A stretch of 30,227 nucleotides of DNA from contig CAYZAK010000021.1 of NCBI GenBank assembly GCA_964476445.1, positions 1-30,227 of the forward strand, given 5' to 3'. The notes under the pieces were generated by a model. It did no database searches and was not told where the DNA came from. It worked only from the letters and a program-made list of their open reading frames with translations. The position numbers and the translations under genes were made by a program. Below are positions 22,015 to 30,227 of this stretch, piece by piece; within the stretch, counting starts at the first letter, position 1, and the number at the start of each line of letters is the position of its first letter. The stretch comes from CAYZAK01 sp964476445. GTDB taxonomy: Bacteria; CG03; SLGR01; JAGXOG01.

Positions 22015-22043
22015 TTGACAATAGTTTAGTATATTACTAATAT
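22015..22043 (+). promoter_or_regulatory. Promoter and candidate operator of the IscR-like gene
   Basis: TTGACA (22015-22020) and TAATAT (22038-22043) are 17 nt apart. The spacer holds the perfect inverted repeat TTAGTA-N3-TACTAA (22026-22040), a likely site for the Rrf2 protein encoded just downstream, which would make the iscR-iscU unit autoregulated. It is distinct from the ATGATA-N9-TATCAT sites. Confidence 0.65.
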
Positions 22044-22076
22044 TTAAGTAAAGAAAACCTAATTAAGGAGTCAAAT

Positions 22077-22526
22077 ATGAAAATTTCAACAAAAGGAAGA
22101 TACGCGGTGCGGTGTATGCTAAATCTGGCTATAAACCAGGAAGTTGATTCTATCCCCATATCCAGAATAGCCAAGCAGGAGGATATTTCCCCCAATTACA
22201 TAGAACAGTTATTTTTACAGTTAAAGAATAAAGGACTGGTACAAAGCCAGCGTGGTCGCGGCGGCGGTTACAGGCTGGCGAAAAAACCCTCCCGGATACC
22301 CGTAAGTGAAATAATTGAGGAAGTGGAGGGTCCCATAGTAACGGTCTCCTGTATCGAAAATGGGGAATGCGACCGGTATGATATATGTACCACCAAGTAT
22401 TTATGGGAAATTCTTTCCAATAAAATTAAAGAGATACTTGATGAGACCACCCTTCAGGATCTTTGCGAGATTGCCAGAGACAAGATAGGTGGAGATATCA
22501 AACATAAACTGACGTTTAATATTTAA
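22077..22526 (+). CDS. IscR-type Rrf2 family regulator
   Basis: 149 residues. Rrf2 winged helix (KISTKGRYAVRCMLNLA, ISPNYIEQLFLQLKNKGLV, RGRGGGYRL) and an Fe-S site with Cys92, Cys98 and Cys104, the same positions and spacing as in E. coli IscR. It is expected to sense Fe-S status and control iron-sulfur cluster assembly; the IscU gene follows by 24 nt. The related CymR lacks the cysteines, so IscR is the better call. Ribosome site AAGGAG. Confidence 0.88.
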   Translation: MKISTKGRYAVRCMLNLAINQEVDSIPISRIAKQEDISPNYIEQLFLQLKNKGLVQSQRGRGGGYRLAKKPSRIPVSEIIEEVEGPIVTVSCIENGECDRYDICTTKYLWEILSNKIKEILDETTLQDLCEIARDKIGGDIKHKLTFNI

Positions 22527-22550
22527 ATAAATATAAGAAAGGAAAAAGAT

Positions 22551-22937
22551 ATGGAACAATATTCAAATAAAGTAATGGATCACTTCAAAACCCCCCGGAA
22601 TGTGGGTGAGATAGAGGATGCCGACGGTGTGGGCCACGTGGGAAATCCCGTCTGTGGCGACATAATGGAGCTTTACATAAAAGTTAAAGATAATGTGATA
22701 GATGATGCCAAATTCAAAACCTTTGGATGCGGTGCGGCTATAGCCACATCTTCTATGGTGACAGAGTTGATAAAGGGTAAGACTGTAGAAGACGCGGAAA
22801 AAGTTTCCAATAAAGCCGTGGCTGAAGCCCTCGGTGGACTGCCCAAAGTAAAAATGCACTGCTCGGTACTTGCCGAAGAAGCCCTGGAAAAAGCAATAAA
22901 AGATTACCGGAAGAAACTTAACGATAAAAAAGACTAA
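22551..22937 (+). CDS. IscU/NifU-type Fe-S cluster scaffold protein
   Basis: 128 residues. Cluster ligands are all in place: GNPVCGD (Cys35, Asp37), FGCGAAIA (Cys60) and HCSVLAEEAL (His103, Cys104). It builds [2Fe-2S] clusters from desulfurase-derived sulfur. In many clostridia iscR-iscS-iscU form one operon; here iscS is missing between them, and the only NifS homologue in the window lacks its PLP lysine. The genuine desulfurase must lie elsewhere or sulfur must come by another route. Confidence 0.93.
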   Translation: MEQYSNKVMDHFKTPRNVGEIEDADGVGHVGNPVCGDIMELYIKVKDNVIDDAKFKTFGCGAAIATSSMVTELIKGKTVEDAEKVSNKAVAEALGGLPKVKMHCSVLAEEALEKAIKDYRKKLNDKKD

Positions 22938-22984
22938 AACTCTTTCCAATAATCTACCGGTCTCAATAGGGTAAATTATATTAT

Positions 22985-23012
22985 TTGACTTATGATATAA
23001 ATAAAGTATCAT
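22985..23012 (+). promoter_or_regulatory. Promoter with NsrR-like operator, site B (autoregulation)
   Basis: TTGACT (22985-22990) and TATCAT (23007-23012) are 16 nt apart; the palindrome ATGATA-N9-TATCAT (22992-23012) fills the spacer and includes the -10. The ATG of the regulator starts 7 bases after the -10, so the transcript should begin at or next to the start codon. Confidence 0.82.
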
Positions 23013-23018
23013 ATAATT

Positions 23019-23417
23019 ATGCTTTTAATAAACAGAGATACCGATTATGCTGTCCGCATACTTCTTTATATGTTTAAAAGCGGTGAAAATATCCTTTCAG
23101 CGGATGATATATCCTCAGAACTTGAAATTCCCTACGCATTCGTTAGAAAAATACTCCAGGAATTAAGCAATGAAAATATTTTAATGACTCATCGGGGACG
23201 GGGCGGAGGTTTTTCTCTCGATAAGCCGGTAGAGGATGTATCAGTACTGAAATTAATCAAAATTTTCCAGAAGAATGTAGATTTATCCCGGTGTGTTTTT
23301 AAATCTAAAATATGTCCTAATATGGATGACTGTGTCCTCAGAGGCGAAATAAAGGATATAGAAAAAGATATCATACGCCGGATGAAAAATCTTACCCTAA
23401 AAGACCTTTTAAGATAA
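23019..23417 (+). CDS. NsrR-like Rrf2 family regulator
   Basis: 132 residues with Rrf2 winged helix (DYAVRILLYM, PYAFVRKILQELSNENIL, RGRGGGFSL) and three cysteines (Cys92, 99, 105; spacing x6 and x5) for an Fe-S cluster, close to the pattern in NsrR. It lies immediately before hcp and shares one operator sequence with it. NO sensing through the cluster is the expected mode in NsrR; direct evidence is absent here. No ribosome-binding site precedes the ATG, in line with a leaderless mRNA. Confidence 0.85.
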   Translation: MLLINRDTDYAVRILLYMFKSGENILSADDISSELEIPYAFVRKILQELSNENILMTHRGRGGGFSLDKPVEDVSVLKLIKIFQKNVDLSRCVFKSKICPNMDDCVLRGEIKDIEKDIIRRMKNLTLKDLLR

Positions 23418-23471
23418 TCTAATCATTTTGAAAATATAAATTTAATTTAGTTAAAATTGTATTGTTTTTTC

Positions 23472-23499
23472 TTAACAAATGATATCAATTTAGTATCAT
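23472..23499 (+). promoter_or_regulatory. Promoter with NsrR-like operator, site C (hcp)
   Basis: TTAACA (23472-23477) and TATCAT (23494-23499) are 16 nt apart, with ATGATA-N9-TATCAT (23479-23499) between them; two extra base pairs extend the arms to AAATGATA/TATCATTT. Leader of about 55 nt to the hcp start. Confidence 0.82.
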
Positions 23500-23561
23500 T
23501 TATATAAAGAAGGAAAAATTTAATTGTTGTTGAAAATAAAAAAAAGACAGGAGGACACCTT

Positions 23562-25190
23562 ATGAGTATGTTTTGTTATCAATGTCAGGAAACTATTAAG
23601 AATCAGGGTTGTACTAAAAATGGAGTCTGTGGTAAAGGAGACGTTACTTCTAACTTACATGATCTTTTAGTATATACCCTGCAGGGTATTTCCTTAGGGC
23701 TGGAAGCCACGGAAGATGAGGGAAATGAAAAATACGGCCGGTTTCTCAGTGAAGCTCTGTTTGTGACTATAACCAACGCCAACTTTGACGATGGTAAAAT
23801 TATAAATTACATCCGGAAAGCTTTAAAAATGAGGAGAAATATTAAAAACAGAAACGATCTTAAAATAGAACACGATTCATTTAACTGGCAGGGGGAGGCA
23901 GTTGAAGATTTCCGGGAAAAGGCCTCCGAAGTGGGCATTTTAAGTTACAGCGACAACGAAGATAAACGTTCTTTAAAATCTCTCATTCTTTACGGTTTAA
24001 AAGGTATAGCCGCTTATGCCGAGCATGCCGCTGTTTTAGGTTATAATAATGAAGACATATATAAATTCATGGTTCGGGGACTAGTAGCAATAACCAAAGA
24101 TAAGTCCGTAGAGGAGTTAATCGGGCTGGCCCTGGAAACCGGAGAAGTAGCGGTTAAGGCTATGGAACTTTTAGATGAAGCAAATACCAAAACTTACGGA
24201 CACCCGGAAATTTCCGAAGTAAATCTGGGAGTAAAAGATAATCCCGGCATACTCATAACCGGACACGATCTTAAGGATATGGAGGAACTTTTAAAACAGA
24301 CCGAAGGTACCGGGGTGGATATTTACACCCACGGCGAGATGCTTCCGGCCAATTACTACCCGGAATTTAAAAAGTACAATCATCTGGTAGGAAATTACGG
24401 TAATTCGTGGTGGAAACAGAATAAAGAGTTCGATTCTTTTAACGGTCCCATAGTTGTGACCACCAACTGTTTAACTCCGGTAAAAGATTCTTATAAAGAC
24501 CGCATTTTTACCACCGGTACGACCGGGTTCCCGGGCGTAAAACATATTCTCGAAAGAAAAGAAGGAGGAAAAAAAGATTTCTCCGAAGTTATCAAACTGG
24601 CTAAAAAATGCGACTCTCCCGAGGAAATAGAACAGGGCAAGATCACCGGAGGATTCGCCCGCAACCAGGTATTAGCACTTGCCGATAAAGTGGTAGAAGC
24701 GGTAAAAAGCGGTGCCATAAAAAGATTTGTGGTAATGGCCGGCTGTGACGGAAGATTTTCCTCCAGGGATTATTTTACCGAAGTGGCCGAGGAACTCCCC
24801 CGGGATACGGTAATATTGACCGCCGGTTGCGCTAAATACCGCTACAACAAGCTTGATTTGGGTGCCATAGGAGGTATCCCCAGGGTATTGGATGCGGGCC
24901 AGTGCAACGATTCTTATTCTCTGGCCGTAATTGCTCTAAAACTGAAAGAAGTTTTTGAACTTGAAGATGTAAACGATTTACCCATATCTTTCGATCTGGC
25001 CTGGTACGAGCAGAAAGCTGTGGCCGTGTTTTTGGCCCTTCTTTCCTTAGGCTTTAAGAATATAAGATTAGGTCCCACGCTCCCGGACTTTCTCTCTGAA
25101 AACGTGGCCGGTGTGCTGGTGGATAAATTTAATATCATGAAAACAGGCGAACCCGCCGAGGATATTAAAGCCATGATGAACGCCGGGTAA
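23562..25190 (+). CDS. hcp: Hybrid cluster protein Hcp
   Basis: Cytoplasmic Fe-S protein of 542 residues, normal length. N-terminal cluster cysteines C5-x2-C8-x8-C17-x5-C23 are the compact clostridial/archaeal type. Hybrid-cluster surroundings are present: HGEMLPANYYPEF, TTNCLTPVKDSYKDR, AGCDGR, TAGCAKYRYN and DAGQCNDSYS. Hcp acts as a high-affinity NO reductase and was earlier described as hydroxylamine reductase; it also S-nitrosylates proteins in E. coli. No hcr gene follows; the ferredoxin-like protein at 2830 with the same operator is a candidate electron donor. GGAGG precedes the ATG. Confidence 0.97.
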   Translation: MSMFCYQCQETIKNQGCTKNGVCGKGDVTSNLHDLLVYTLQGISLGLEATEDEGNEKYGRFLSEALFVTITNANFDDGKIINYIRKALKMRRNIKNRNDLKIEHDSFNWQGEAVEDFREKASEVGILSYSDNEDKRSLKSLILYGLKGIAAYAEHAAVLGYNNEDIYKFMVRGLVAITKDKSVEELIGLALETGEVAVKAMELLDEANTKTYGHPEISEVNLGVKDNPGILITGHDLKDMEELLKQTEGTGVDIYTHGEMLPANYYPEFKKYNHLVGNYGNSWWKQNKEFDSFNGPIVVTTNCLTPVKDSYKDRIFTTGTTGFPGVKHILERKEGGKKDFSEVIKLAKKCDSPEEIEQGKITGGFARNQVLALADKVVEAVKSGAIKRFVVMAGCDGRFSSRDYFTEVAEELPRDTVILTAGCAKYRYNKLDLGAIGGIPRVLDAGQCNDSYSLAVIALKLKEVFELEDVNDLPISFDLAWYEQKAVAVFLALLSLGFKNIRLGPTLPDFLSENVAGVLVDKFNIMKTGEPAEDIKAMMNAG

Positions 25191-25265
25191 TTCACTGAAA
25201 AGTTAAATATCAGTCCCGATAACCGGTTTCCTCTGTACAATATAATAAAGTTTGTCCCGGAGTGG

Positions 25266-25281
25266 AACCGGTTAACCGGTT
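25266..25281. terminator. AACCGG-TTAA-CCGGTT palindrome after hcp
   Basis: A perfect 16-bp palindrome that can form a 6-bp stem with a 4-nt loop, followed by TT and C. It lies 75 bases after the hcp stop and 76 before the next gene, with another AACCGG at 25221. Weak intrinsic terminator or protein-binding site. Confidence 0.35.
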
Positions 25282-25356
25282 TTCAAAGACTCCCTAACAA
25301 TTTTACCCTTTTAATATTTAAAAAAAGACAATATTATATATAATTAATAGATAATT

Positions 25357-28074
25357 ATGGATGTAAAAAGAAAAATAACAACTTTTTTTATAGTGTTCTG
25401 TATTTTCTGGGCTGCTCCTGTCGGAGCCGGCCGGCTTTACATGAGAGCGAACTACCTTTTCTGGGGAGAAGGGAGATATGGGGAAAGTATACTTCTTGAA
25501 CTACCCGGTAAGGATGAAAAGCTGGATACCGATAAAGACAGGTATGTCCTGATAGACGGAGGCAGCAATAACAATACCGGCATACAGAATTTTCTTGAAA
25601 ATGCAAATATAGACCATATTCATTACATGGTAATATCCCACGATCACTGGGATCATTACGCGGGGCTGGCAACGCTTGTTGAAAATGGATGGACGGTAGA
25701 TTATATTTATGAATGCGGAGATTTCGACCGGGTTGAAGGGAATAAACAAAATATCAGCGATGTTGAAAAAGGAGACATCCTTTCCGGCCCGACCGCGGAT
25801 AAAGGTCCCGGCTGGGATGATAATGTTAAGGTTGAGGTACTTTGGGGAGGCCCGGAGAAAGATAACGATAAATCAATGGTTCTTAAAGTTTCGCTGGGTT
25901 CGAGCACCTTTATATTCGGAGGGGACCTGGAAGATAATGAAAGCGAACTTAAAGAAGAGGACCTTTCCGATATCCAGATATACAAAGTTCATCACCACGG
26001 GTCAGATTCCAGCAGTGATAAGGATTTCCTTCAAAATCTGGATTTAAAGTACGCTGTTCAACAGGATGGCGGGGGCTCACAGCATCCTTATGAAGACCCG
26101 CTGACCCGGATTCAGGATGCCGGGGCAATAATATATCGAAACGATCTTGACGGTCACATAACAGTCCGGGCCGATTCAGAGGGAAATTATGGAATTATCC
26201 GGGAAACACTGTATCCGGACGGCAGAAATCCTTCTGGCGACTGGCAGGCCGCTCCCCCCCAATTACCCGAAGGACTTGCCGTAACCGAAAACGATAAATA
26301 CTATATTGAACTGTCATGGGACGAAACTTCATGGGATGAAAAAGGTGAACCTATAGACCATATGGCCTATCACGTATTCAGGGCAACCGTTTCCGGGGGA
26401 GACCGGGGCGCGGGTACCGGAATTCAGCCGGGAATGTCTCAAGATACGGGCATCTACCGTCAGCTAACTTTAACTCCTGTAGAAAGAACGACCTTCCGGG
26501 ATGATACAGTGGGAAAGAATACAGAGTATTACTACAGGATTTCCGGAGTTCGTATGGATTATGCCTACGAGAGACGTTATTCAAATGAAGTCAAATCCCA
26601 CACCCATTTTGAACCTCCCGGAAAGATTACTGATTTAACAGTATCGAAAGGTCCCTCTGACAGGGAAATAAAGTTAAAATGGACCTCGCCCGGGGAGATC
26701 GGATACGAAGGAGATAACCGGGCCGGGGCTTTGTACAAACTTAAATATTCGACTTTCGGGGTTAAGGAAAGTACTGAAGCGGCAAGTAGCTGGTGGGACA
26801 AGGCAGATGCCTATCTTCAAACCTGGGAAGTTAAGCCTTCGGGAACTCAGCATACAGAAATTTTAAAGGATGATTTCAGGTTTAATACCACCTATTATTT
26901 TGGTCTAAAAACTACTGACGCTTTCGGAAATACTTCAGTTATTTCAAGTACGCCTTTGTCCGGTTCACCTCCCCAGGTGGATGTAACTGCCCCCCGGGTA
27001 GTTGAAAATAAAATATATCCTTCAAAGTTCTCCGCATCGGTGGAAGTTGATCAGTTAATTTACATAAATTTTGATCAGGGTATGGCCTCATCGACAGTTA
27101 AAGATGCCGTCTCTATCCGGGCAATCAAGGATAATTTAACCCGTTCTCTAAAAGAAGAAGATATTGAATTTACATTTGTGGCAAACTCTTCGGCAGCCTA
27201 CAGTCTGGGACCGGTAAACCCTCTGGAAAAAGGGTATACCTACATGGTCTCGGTTACCACCCGGGCTAAAGATCTGGCTACAATCACCCATCCCGGGGAC
27301 AAACAGCATCCCCTGGAATCCGGATTCAGCTGGGAATTTACCGTTTTAATGGACCAAGATATTCGTAACCGGATAATAAGTTCCGACGGCACAAAAATAG
27401 AAGTTCCGGGGGGTACGTTTTCCCGTGATTACCGGGTGAGTATTTCTACGGTAGATAAAAATTCGGATCAAATATTGGAATCCTTGCGTAATTTAAAAAC
27501 CCGGGATCCGGATAGAGTCCCCCTTTCTCTAAGAAAATTTGAAATATATGATGACAGTCAGAATCTTTTGACCGGAGATTTAGATAACAGAGTGAAAATT
27601 TCCATACCTTTTACGCCTGATAACAGATATGAAAAGAAAACAGCATCTTTATGGCGGCTTGACGGCCGGGAAAATGCTTGGTTCCGCATTCCCGAATACC
27701 GACGTGGCGACACAAAAATATTGGGTGAGGTTTCTCATCTTTCCGTATTCGGCGTGCTGGCCGAATCGGCAACTGACCTCTCCTCCGCTTTTGCCTATCC
27801 GGTACCCTATCAGCCGGCCGATGGCAATCCGAAAACGGGAACTCAAGGCGTGGGGATAAAATTTAAAAATTTTTCTTCAAGGGCCCAAATAGATATTTAC
27901 ACCTTAAACGGAGAACATATCAGGACTCTTGATTATAATTATAACCGGGACGGCGAACCTTTTATCTGGGATACCCGGGATAAAAATGGATATAAAGTAG
28001 CAAGCGGGCTCTATTTTTACACCATAGAAAACGAAAAAGAAAATGTCACCGGAAGGCTGGTGATAGTAAGATGA
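25357..28074 (+). CDS. Secreted ComEC-type metallo-beta-lactamase protein with FnIII, Ig-like and FlgD-like domains
   Basis: 905 residues. After a signal peptide (1-24) comes a metallo-beta-lactamase domain of the ComEC type (about 30-290) with SHDHWDH (His95, His97, Asp99, His100), FGGDLEDN and VHHHGSDSSSD as further metal ligands, so it should be an active hydrolase. Two fibronectin type III-like domains follow (about 300-420, 425-535), then an SbsA-type Ig domain (about 545-675), a less clear region, and a C-terminal FlgD-like Ig domain (about 815-905) with GEHIRTLDY and WDTRDKNGYKVASGLYFY. Such FlgD-like ends are common on exported proteins of diderm phyla. Overlaps the next gene by 4 nt. 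Substrate unknown; nucleic acid is suggested by ComEC. Confidence 0.85.
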   Translation: MDVKRKITTFFIVFCIFWAAPVGAGRLYMRANYLFWGEGRYGESILLELPGKDEKLDTDKDRYVLIDGGSNNNTGIQNFLENANIDHIHYMVISHDHWDHYAGLATLVENGWTVDYIYECGDFDRVEGNKQNISDVEKGDILSGPTADKGPGWDDNVKVEVLWGGPEKDNDKSMVLKVSLGSSTFIFGGDLEDNESELKEEDLSDIQIYKVHHHGSDSSSDKDFLQNLDLKYAVQQDGGGSQHPYEDPLTRIQDAGAIIYRNDLDGHITVRADSEGNYGIIRETLYPDGRNPSGDWQAAPPQLPEGLAVTENDKYYIELSWDETSWDEKGEPIDHMAYHVFRATVSGGDRGAGTGIQPGMSQDTGIYRQLTLTPVERTTFRDDTVGKNTEYYYRISGVRMDYAYERRYSNEVKSHTHFEPPGKITDLTVSKGPSDREIKLKWTSPGEIGYEGDNRAGALYKLKYSTFGVKESTEAASSWWDKADAYLQTWEVKPSGTQHTEILKDDFRFNTTYYFGLKTTDAFGNTSVISSTPLSGSPPQVDVTAPRVVENKIYPSKFSASVEVDQLIYINFDQGMASSTVKDAVSIRAIKDNLTRSLKEEDIEFTFVANSSAAYSLGPVNPLEKGYTYMVSVTTRAKDLATITHPGDKQHPLESGFSWEFTVLMDQDIRNRIISSDGTKIEVPGGTFSRDYRVSISTVDKNSDQILESLRNLKTRDPDRVPLSLRKFEIYDDSQNLLTGDLDNRVKISIPFTPDNRYEKKTASLWRLDGRENAWFRIPEYRRGDTKILGEVSHLSVFGVLAESATDLSSAFAYPVPYQPADGNPKTGTQGVGIKFKNFSSRAQIDIYTLNGEHIRTLDYNYNRDGEPFIWDTRDKNGYKVASGLYFYTIENEKENVTGRLVIVR

Positions 28075-30035
28075 TCTGGGTAAAAATAATTTTGGTTCTG
28101 GCCTCGATTCTTTATCCTTCCTTAATACGGGCTCAGTTAACTTCGTCCGCGGATTTTCTTAAACTGGGTCCCGGGGCCAGGGCCCAGGGTATGGCCGGCT
28201 CGTTTACCGCGGTTTCAGATGATGCCACGTCCGTTTACTGGAATCCCGGAGGTCTGGGTTTTGTAAAAAGACAAGAGATTGTTCTTAACCGCCTGCGCTA
28301 CATGGAAGACACCTCTTTAAATCGTTTTTTTTACAGTCTTCCGTTTCACAGCCTGCTGACTTCCGGACTGGAAATTTCCCATCTTAATTCTTCCGGGATA
28401 CCCGCTTTTGATGTTTCGGGAAAACCGATTGAATATATTAATACCGGGGCTCTGGTTTTAAACGCCGGCCTCGGTTATGAATTTCTGAAAGATACAGCCT
28501 CGGCCGGTATAAATTTTAAATACATATATGAGAAACTGGCTTCCCGCACTGCCCGGGCTTTTGCGGCCGATGCCGGATTTTTGATTAAGCAGGATATCTC
28601 CGGTACACGCCGGCCTCTGGATATTTTAGATGGCTGGAGAGCGGGAGTATCGGTAAAGAACCTGGGGACGGGTATGGAGTATTTTTCTAAAAAAGAATCT
28701 TTACCGGTCATATTTTCCGGAGGAGCCGGACTTGAATTATTCAGCCGAGATCTTCTGATTGCCCTCCAGACCGACATTCCCTCCAGGGGAAATGTCGCTG
28801 TTTCCGGAGGGCTGGAATATAATTTTTTAGACATGTTAGCTATCCGTGCCGGCTGGCGGGAAAAACCGTTTTCCGCCCGGGACGCCGACCGGGGTATCAG
28901 AACGGGTATAGGGTTGAAAAACGATCGGGTTTCTCTTGATTACGCTTACAGTCCCTATAAAGATTTAGGTCCTGCCCACAGGCTAACTTTTTCATTGAAG
29001 TTTGGCAGCAGGTACAGGGAAAATTTAGTTAAAGAAAACACAGAAAAACATTTTTTAGCCTCTAAAAAAATGTATAGGAACGCAGATTTAATAGGTGCCC
29101 GGGAAAAATTAGATTATATTCTTGAAATAGACTCCGATAAAGATCGGGCGCTGGAGTGGAGGATGAAAATAAAAGAAGAAATAAATAAGGTGTACTACCG
29201 GGAAATAGAAGACCATTTGACGGCCGGAGAGAGCTACCTGGAAGAAAGGCAATTGATAGAAGCCCACGAAGAATTTTTAAAAGTTCTGGGAATTGACCGT
29301 TCAAATACCCGGGCTTTAAATAATTTAAGACGGATAAATTATATTATAAGAAACTGGCTGGAGCACCCCCGCCTTGATAACGTGGAGGCTAGAAAGTTAG
29401 AAAAGCTAAAAGAAATAGTACCCGAAGAAGCTGTTGACGAAAAAATACCGGACTCAGCTAAAGATTTTTATTCTAAAGGTTTGGACTTTGCCGCCTCCGA
29501 CGAACCGGAACTGGCCGCCGCTTATTTTAAACGTGCCGGAGAGGAGAACCCGAAATTTTCGGATACCCGGTTTCACCTGGGTAAAAGTTACATGGAAATT
29601 GGAAATTATGAGGATGCCGCCGGGGCTTTTAAGGAGGTGGGCCGTTTAGAAGCGGACTATCCTTTTTTACATTATGAACTCTGGGAAGCCTATTACAAGC
29701 AAGAAAATTATTCACGGGCCCTGGAGGCAATACAAAAATCTATAGAAAAAATGCCTGATTTTACACCGTCCTACCGGGCCCTTGCTCAGACTTATCGAAA
29801 ACTTGAAAAGTATGAAAATGCCGCCCAAGTTTATGAGGATTTACTGGAAATTATTCCCAAAGATGAAAAAGCTCTAATTCAGGCAGTTAAGAATCATCTG
29901 AAAGCGGGTAATATTGAAAAATCAGGGGAAATTCATAATGATATTAAAGATAAAAAACCTGAAATCGGAGAAGAAATTAAAAGTTTAATTAATGAATTCC
30001 CCTCTAAAGAAAATGAAACCGGTATTTCAAAATAG
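28071..30035 (+). CDS. PorV/UPF0164-like outer-membrane barrel fused to TPR repeats
   Basis: 654 residues. Signal peptide (1-21), then a beta-barrel part with the PorV/PorQ signature ADFLKLGPGARAQGMAGSFTAVSDDATSVYWNPGGL, running to about residue 310. The rest is helical and made of tetratricopeptide-like repeats, first a looser set (about 320-430), then clear ones (for example FHLGKSYMEIGNYEDAAGAFKEV, ALAQTYRKLEKYENAAQVYEDLL). PorV proteins help deliver type 9-secreted proteins in Bacteroidetes; here the partner may be the FlgD-tailed protein encoded in overlap upstream. A fused TPR tail is unusual for PorV. No other type 9 genes are in the window. Confidence 0.85.
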   Translation: MIWVKIILVLASILYPSLIRAQLTSSADFLKLGPGARAQGMAGSFTAVSDDATSVYWNPGGLGFVKRQEIVLNRLRYMEDTSLNRFFYSLPFHSLLTSGLEISHLNSSGIPAFDVSGKPIEYINTGALVLNAGLGYEFLKDTASAGINFKYIYEKLASRTARAFAADAGFLIKQDISGTRRPLDILDGWRAGVSVKNLGTGMEYFSKKESLPVIFSGGAGLELFSRDLLIALQTDIPSRGNVAVSGGLEYNFLDMLAIRAGWREKPFSARDADRGIRTGIGLKNDRVSLDYAYSPYKDLGPAHRLTFSLKFGSRYRENLVKENTEKHFLASKKMYRNADLIGAREKLDYILEIDSDKDRALEWRMKIKEEINKVYYREIEDHLTAGESYLEERQLIEAHEEFLKVLGIDRSNTRALNNLRRINYIIRNWLEHPRLDNVEARKLEKLKEIVPEEAVDEKIPDSAKDFYSKGLDFAASDEPELAAAYFKRAGEENPKFSDTRFHLGKSYMEIGNYEDAAGAFKEVGRLEADYPFLHYELWEAYYKQENYSRALEAIQKSIEKMPDFTPSYRALAQTYRKLEKYENAAQVYEDLLEIIPKDEKALIQAVKNHLKAGNIEKSGEIHNDIKDKKPEIGEEIKSLINEFPSKENETGISK

Positions 30036-30201
30036 AATTAAACAACTAGAAATATATCGGACCTTTTTGGATATACGGTAATTATTTTATACCCCATAAA
30101 ACATAGATTAAGTCCGTAAGGAAAAATTACTTTATATAATTTTGTGCCCTTATCCGTAACCGGCTAATAAATTTAGGGCATTTACCGTTTCAGCAACCAG
30201 C

Positions 30202-30223
30202 AATAATATGTTAAGATATTATT
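30202..30223. other. 8-bp inverted repeat at the window edge
   Basis: AATAATAT (30202-30209) and ATATTATT (30216-30223) are perfect inverted arms around 6 nt. It lies 160 bases after the PorV-TPR gene and may be an operator of a gene beyond the window. Otherwise 30036-30227 shows no gene. Confidence 0.3.
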
Positions 30224-30227
30224 TAAG

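Noticed and set aside
1..30227. CRISPR array, tRNA or rRNA genes, prophage or integrase
   Set aside because: No regularly spaced repeats, no tRNA-like cloverleaf ends, no rRNA segments and no integrase or intact transposase frames were seen.

Overview
This window looks like chromosomal DNA from an anaerobic, moderately AT-rich bacterium with an outer membrane. Evidence for the envelope is an OprP/OprO-like porin ending in Phe, a PorV/UPF0164-type beta-barrel protein, and several lipoproteins with clear lipoboxes. Evidence for anaerobic, clostridia-like physiology is a hybrid cluster protein gene, an Rrf2/IscR plus IscU pair and a clostridial-style molybdenum cofactor (Moco) operon. A diderm Firmicute of Halanaerobiales type, or a related diderm candidate lineage, would fit; this is inference, because no rRNA or tRNA gene is present. 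Nearly every real gene is on the + strand.

Layout. (1) 1-2647: two tandem small lipoproteins with a Cys-rich metal-binding-like tail, a broken CcmH-like gene, a TlpA-type thioredoxin and CcdA, forming an extracytoplasmic thiol/metal module. (2) 2759-3672: a ferredoxin-like protein behind its own promoter/operator. (3) 3844-10856: one tightly packed operon that starts with Moco genes (MoeA-like, MoaA, MoaC, MOSC, MogA) and runs on into a half-size chromate-type transporter, a DsrE-like protein, an orphan histidine kinase, TusA, a cysteine-desulfurase homologue with Pro in place of the PLP lysine, and two small unrecognised ORFs. (4) 10974-19252: a copper island with two CsoR-type promoters sharing a 29-nt identical core, each followed by a paralogous His-rich exported protein. 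It holds two YHS proteins, several membrane proteins, an Lgt, CsoR and the CopA P-type ATPase. (5) 19417-21456: Fur, porin and an FMN-binding-type lipoprotein. (6) 21457-22076: a gene-poor stretch with a rubrerythrin-like fragment. (7) 22015-25190: IscR-like regulator, IscU, a second NsrR-like Rrf2 regulator and Hcp. (8) 25357-30035: a secreted ComEC-type metallo-beta-lactamase with a FlgD-like tail, overlapping a PorV-TPR fusion.

How it fits together. The strongest regulatory signal is a palindrome, ATGATA-N9-TATCAT, present three times, each time filling the space between the -35 and -10 elements: before the ferredoxin-like gene, before the NsrR-like gene and before hcp. It predicts a small nitrosative-stress regulon. 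The strongest candidate for a new system is the Moco/sulfur operon, which joins MOSC, TusA, DsrE and a lysine-less NifS homologue, the parts one would expect of a split Moco-sulfuration relay. Three genes in the thiol/metal and copper regions are interrupted by a stop codon or a frameshift while the core operons are intact, pointing to local decay or local sequence error.
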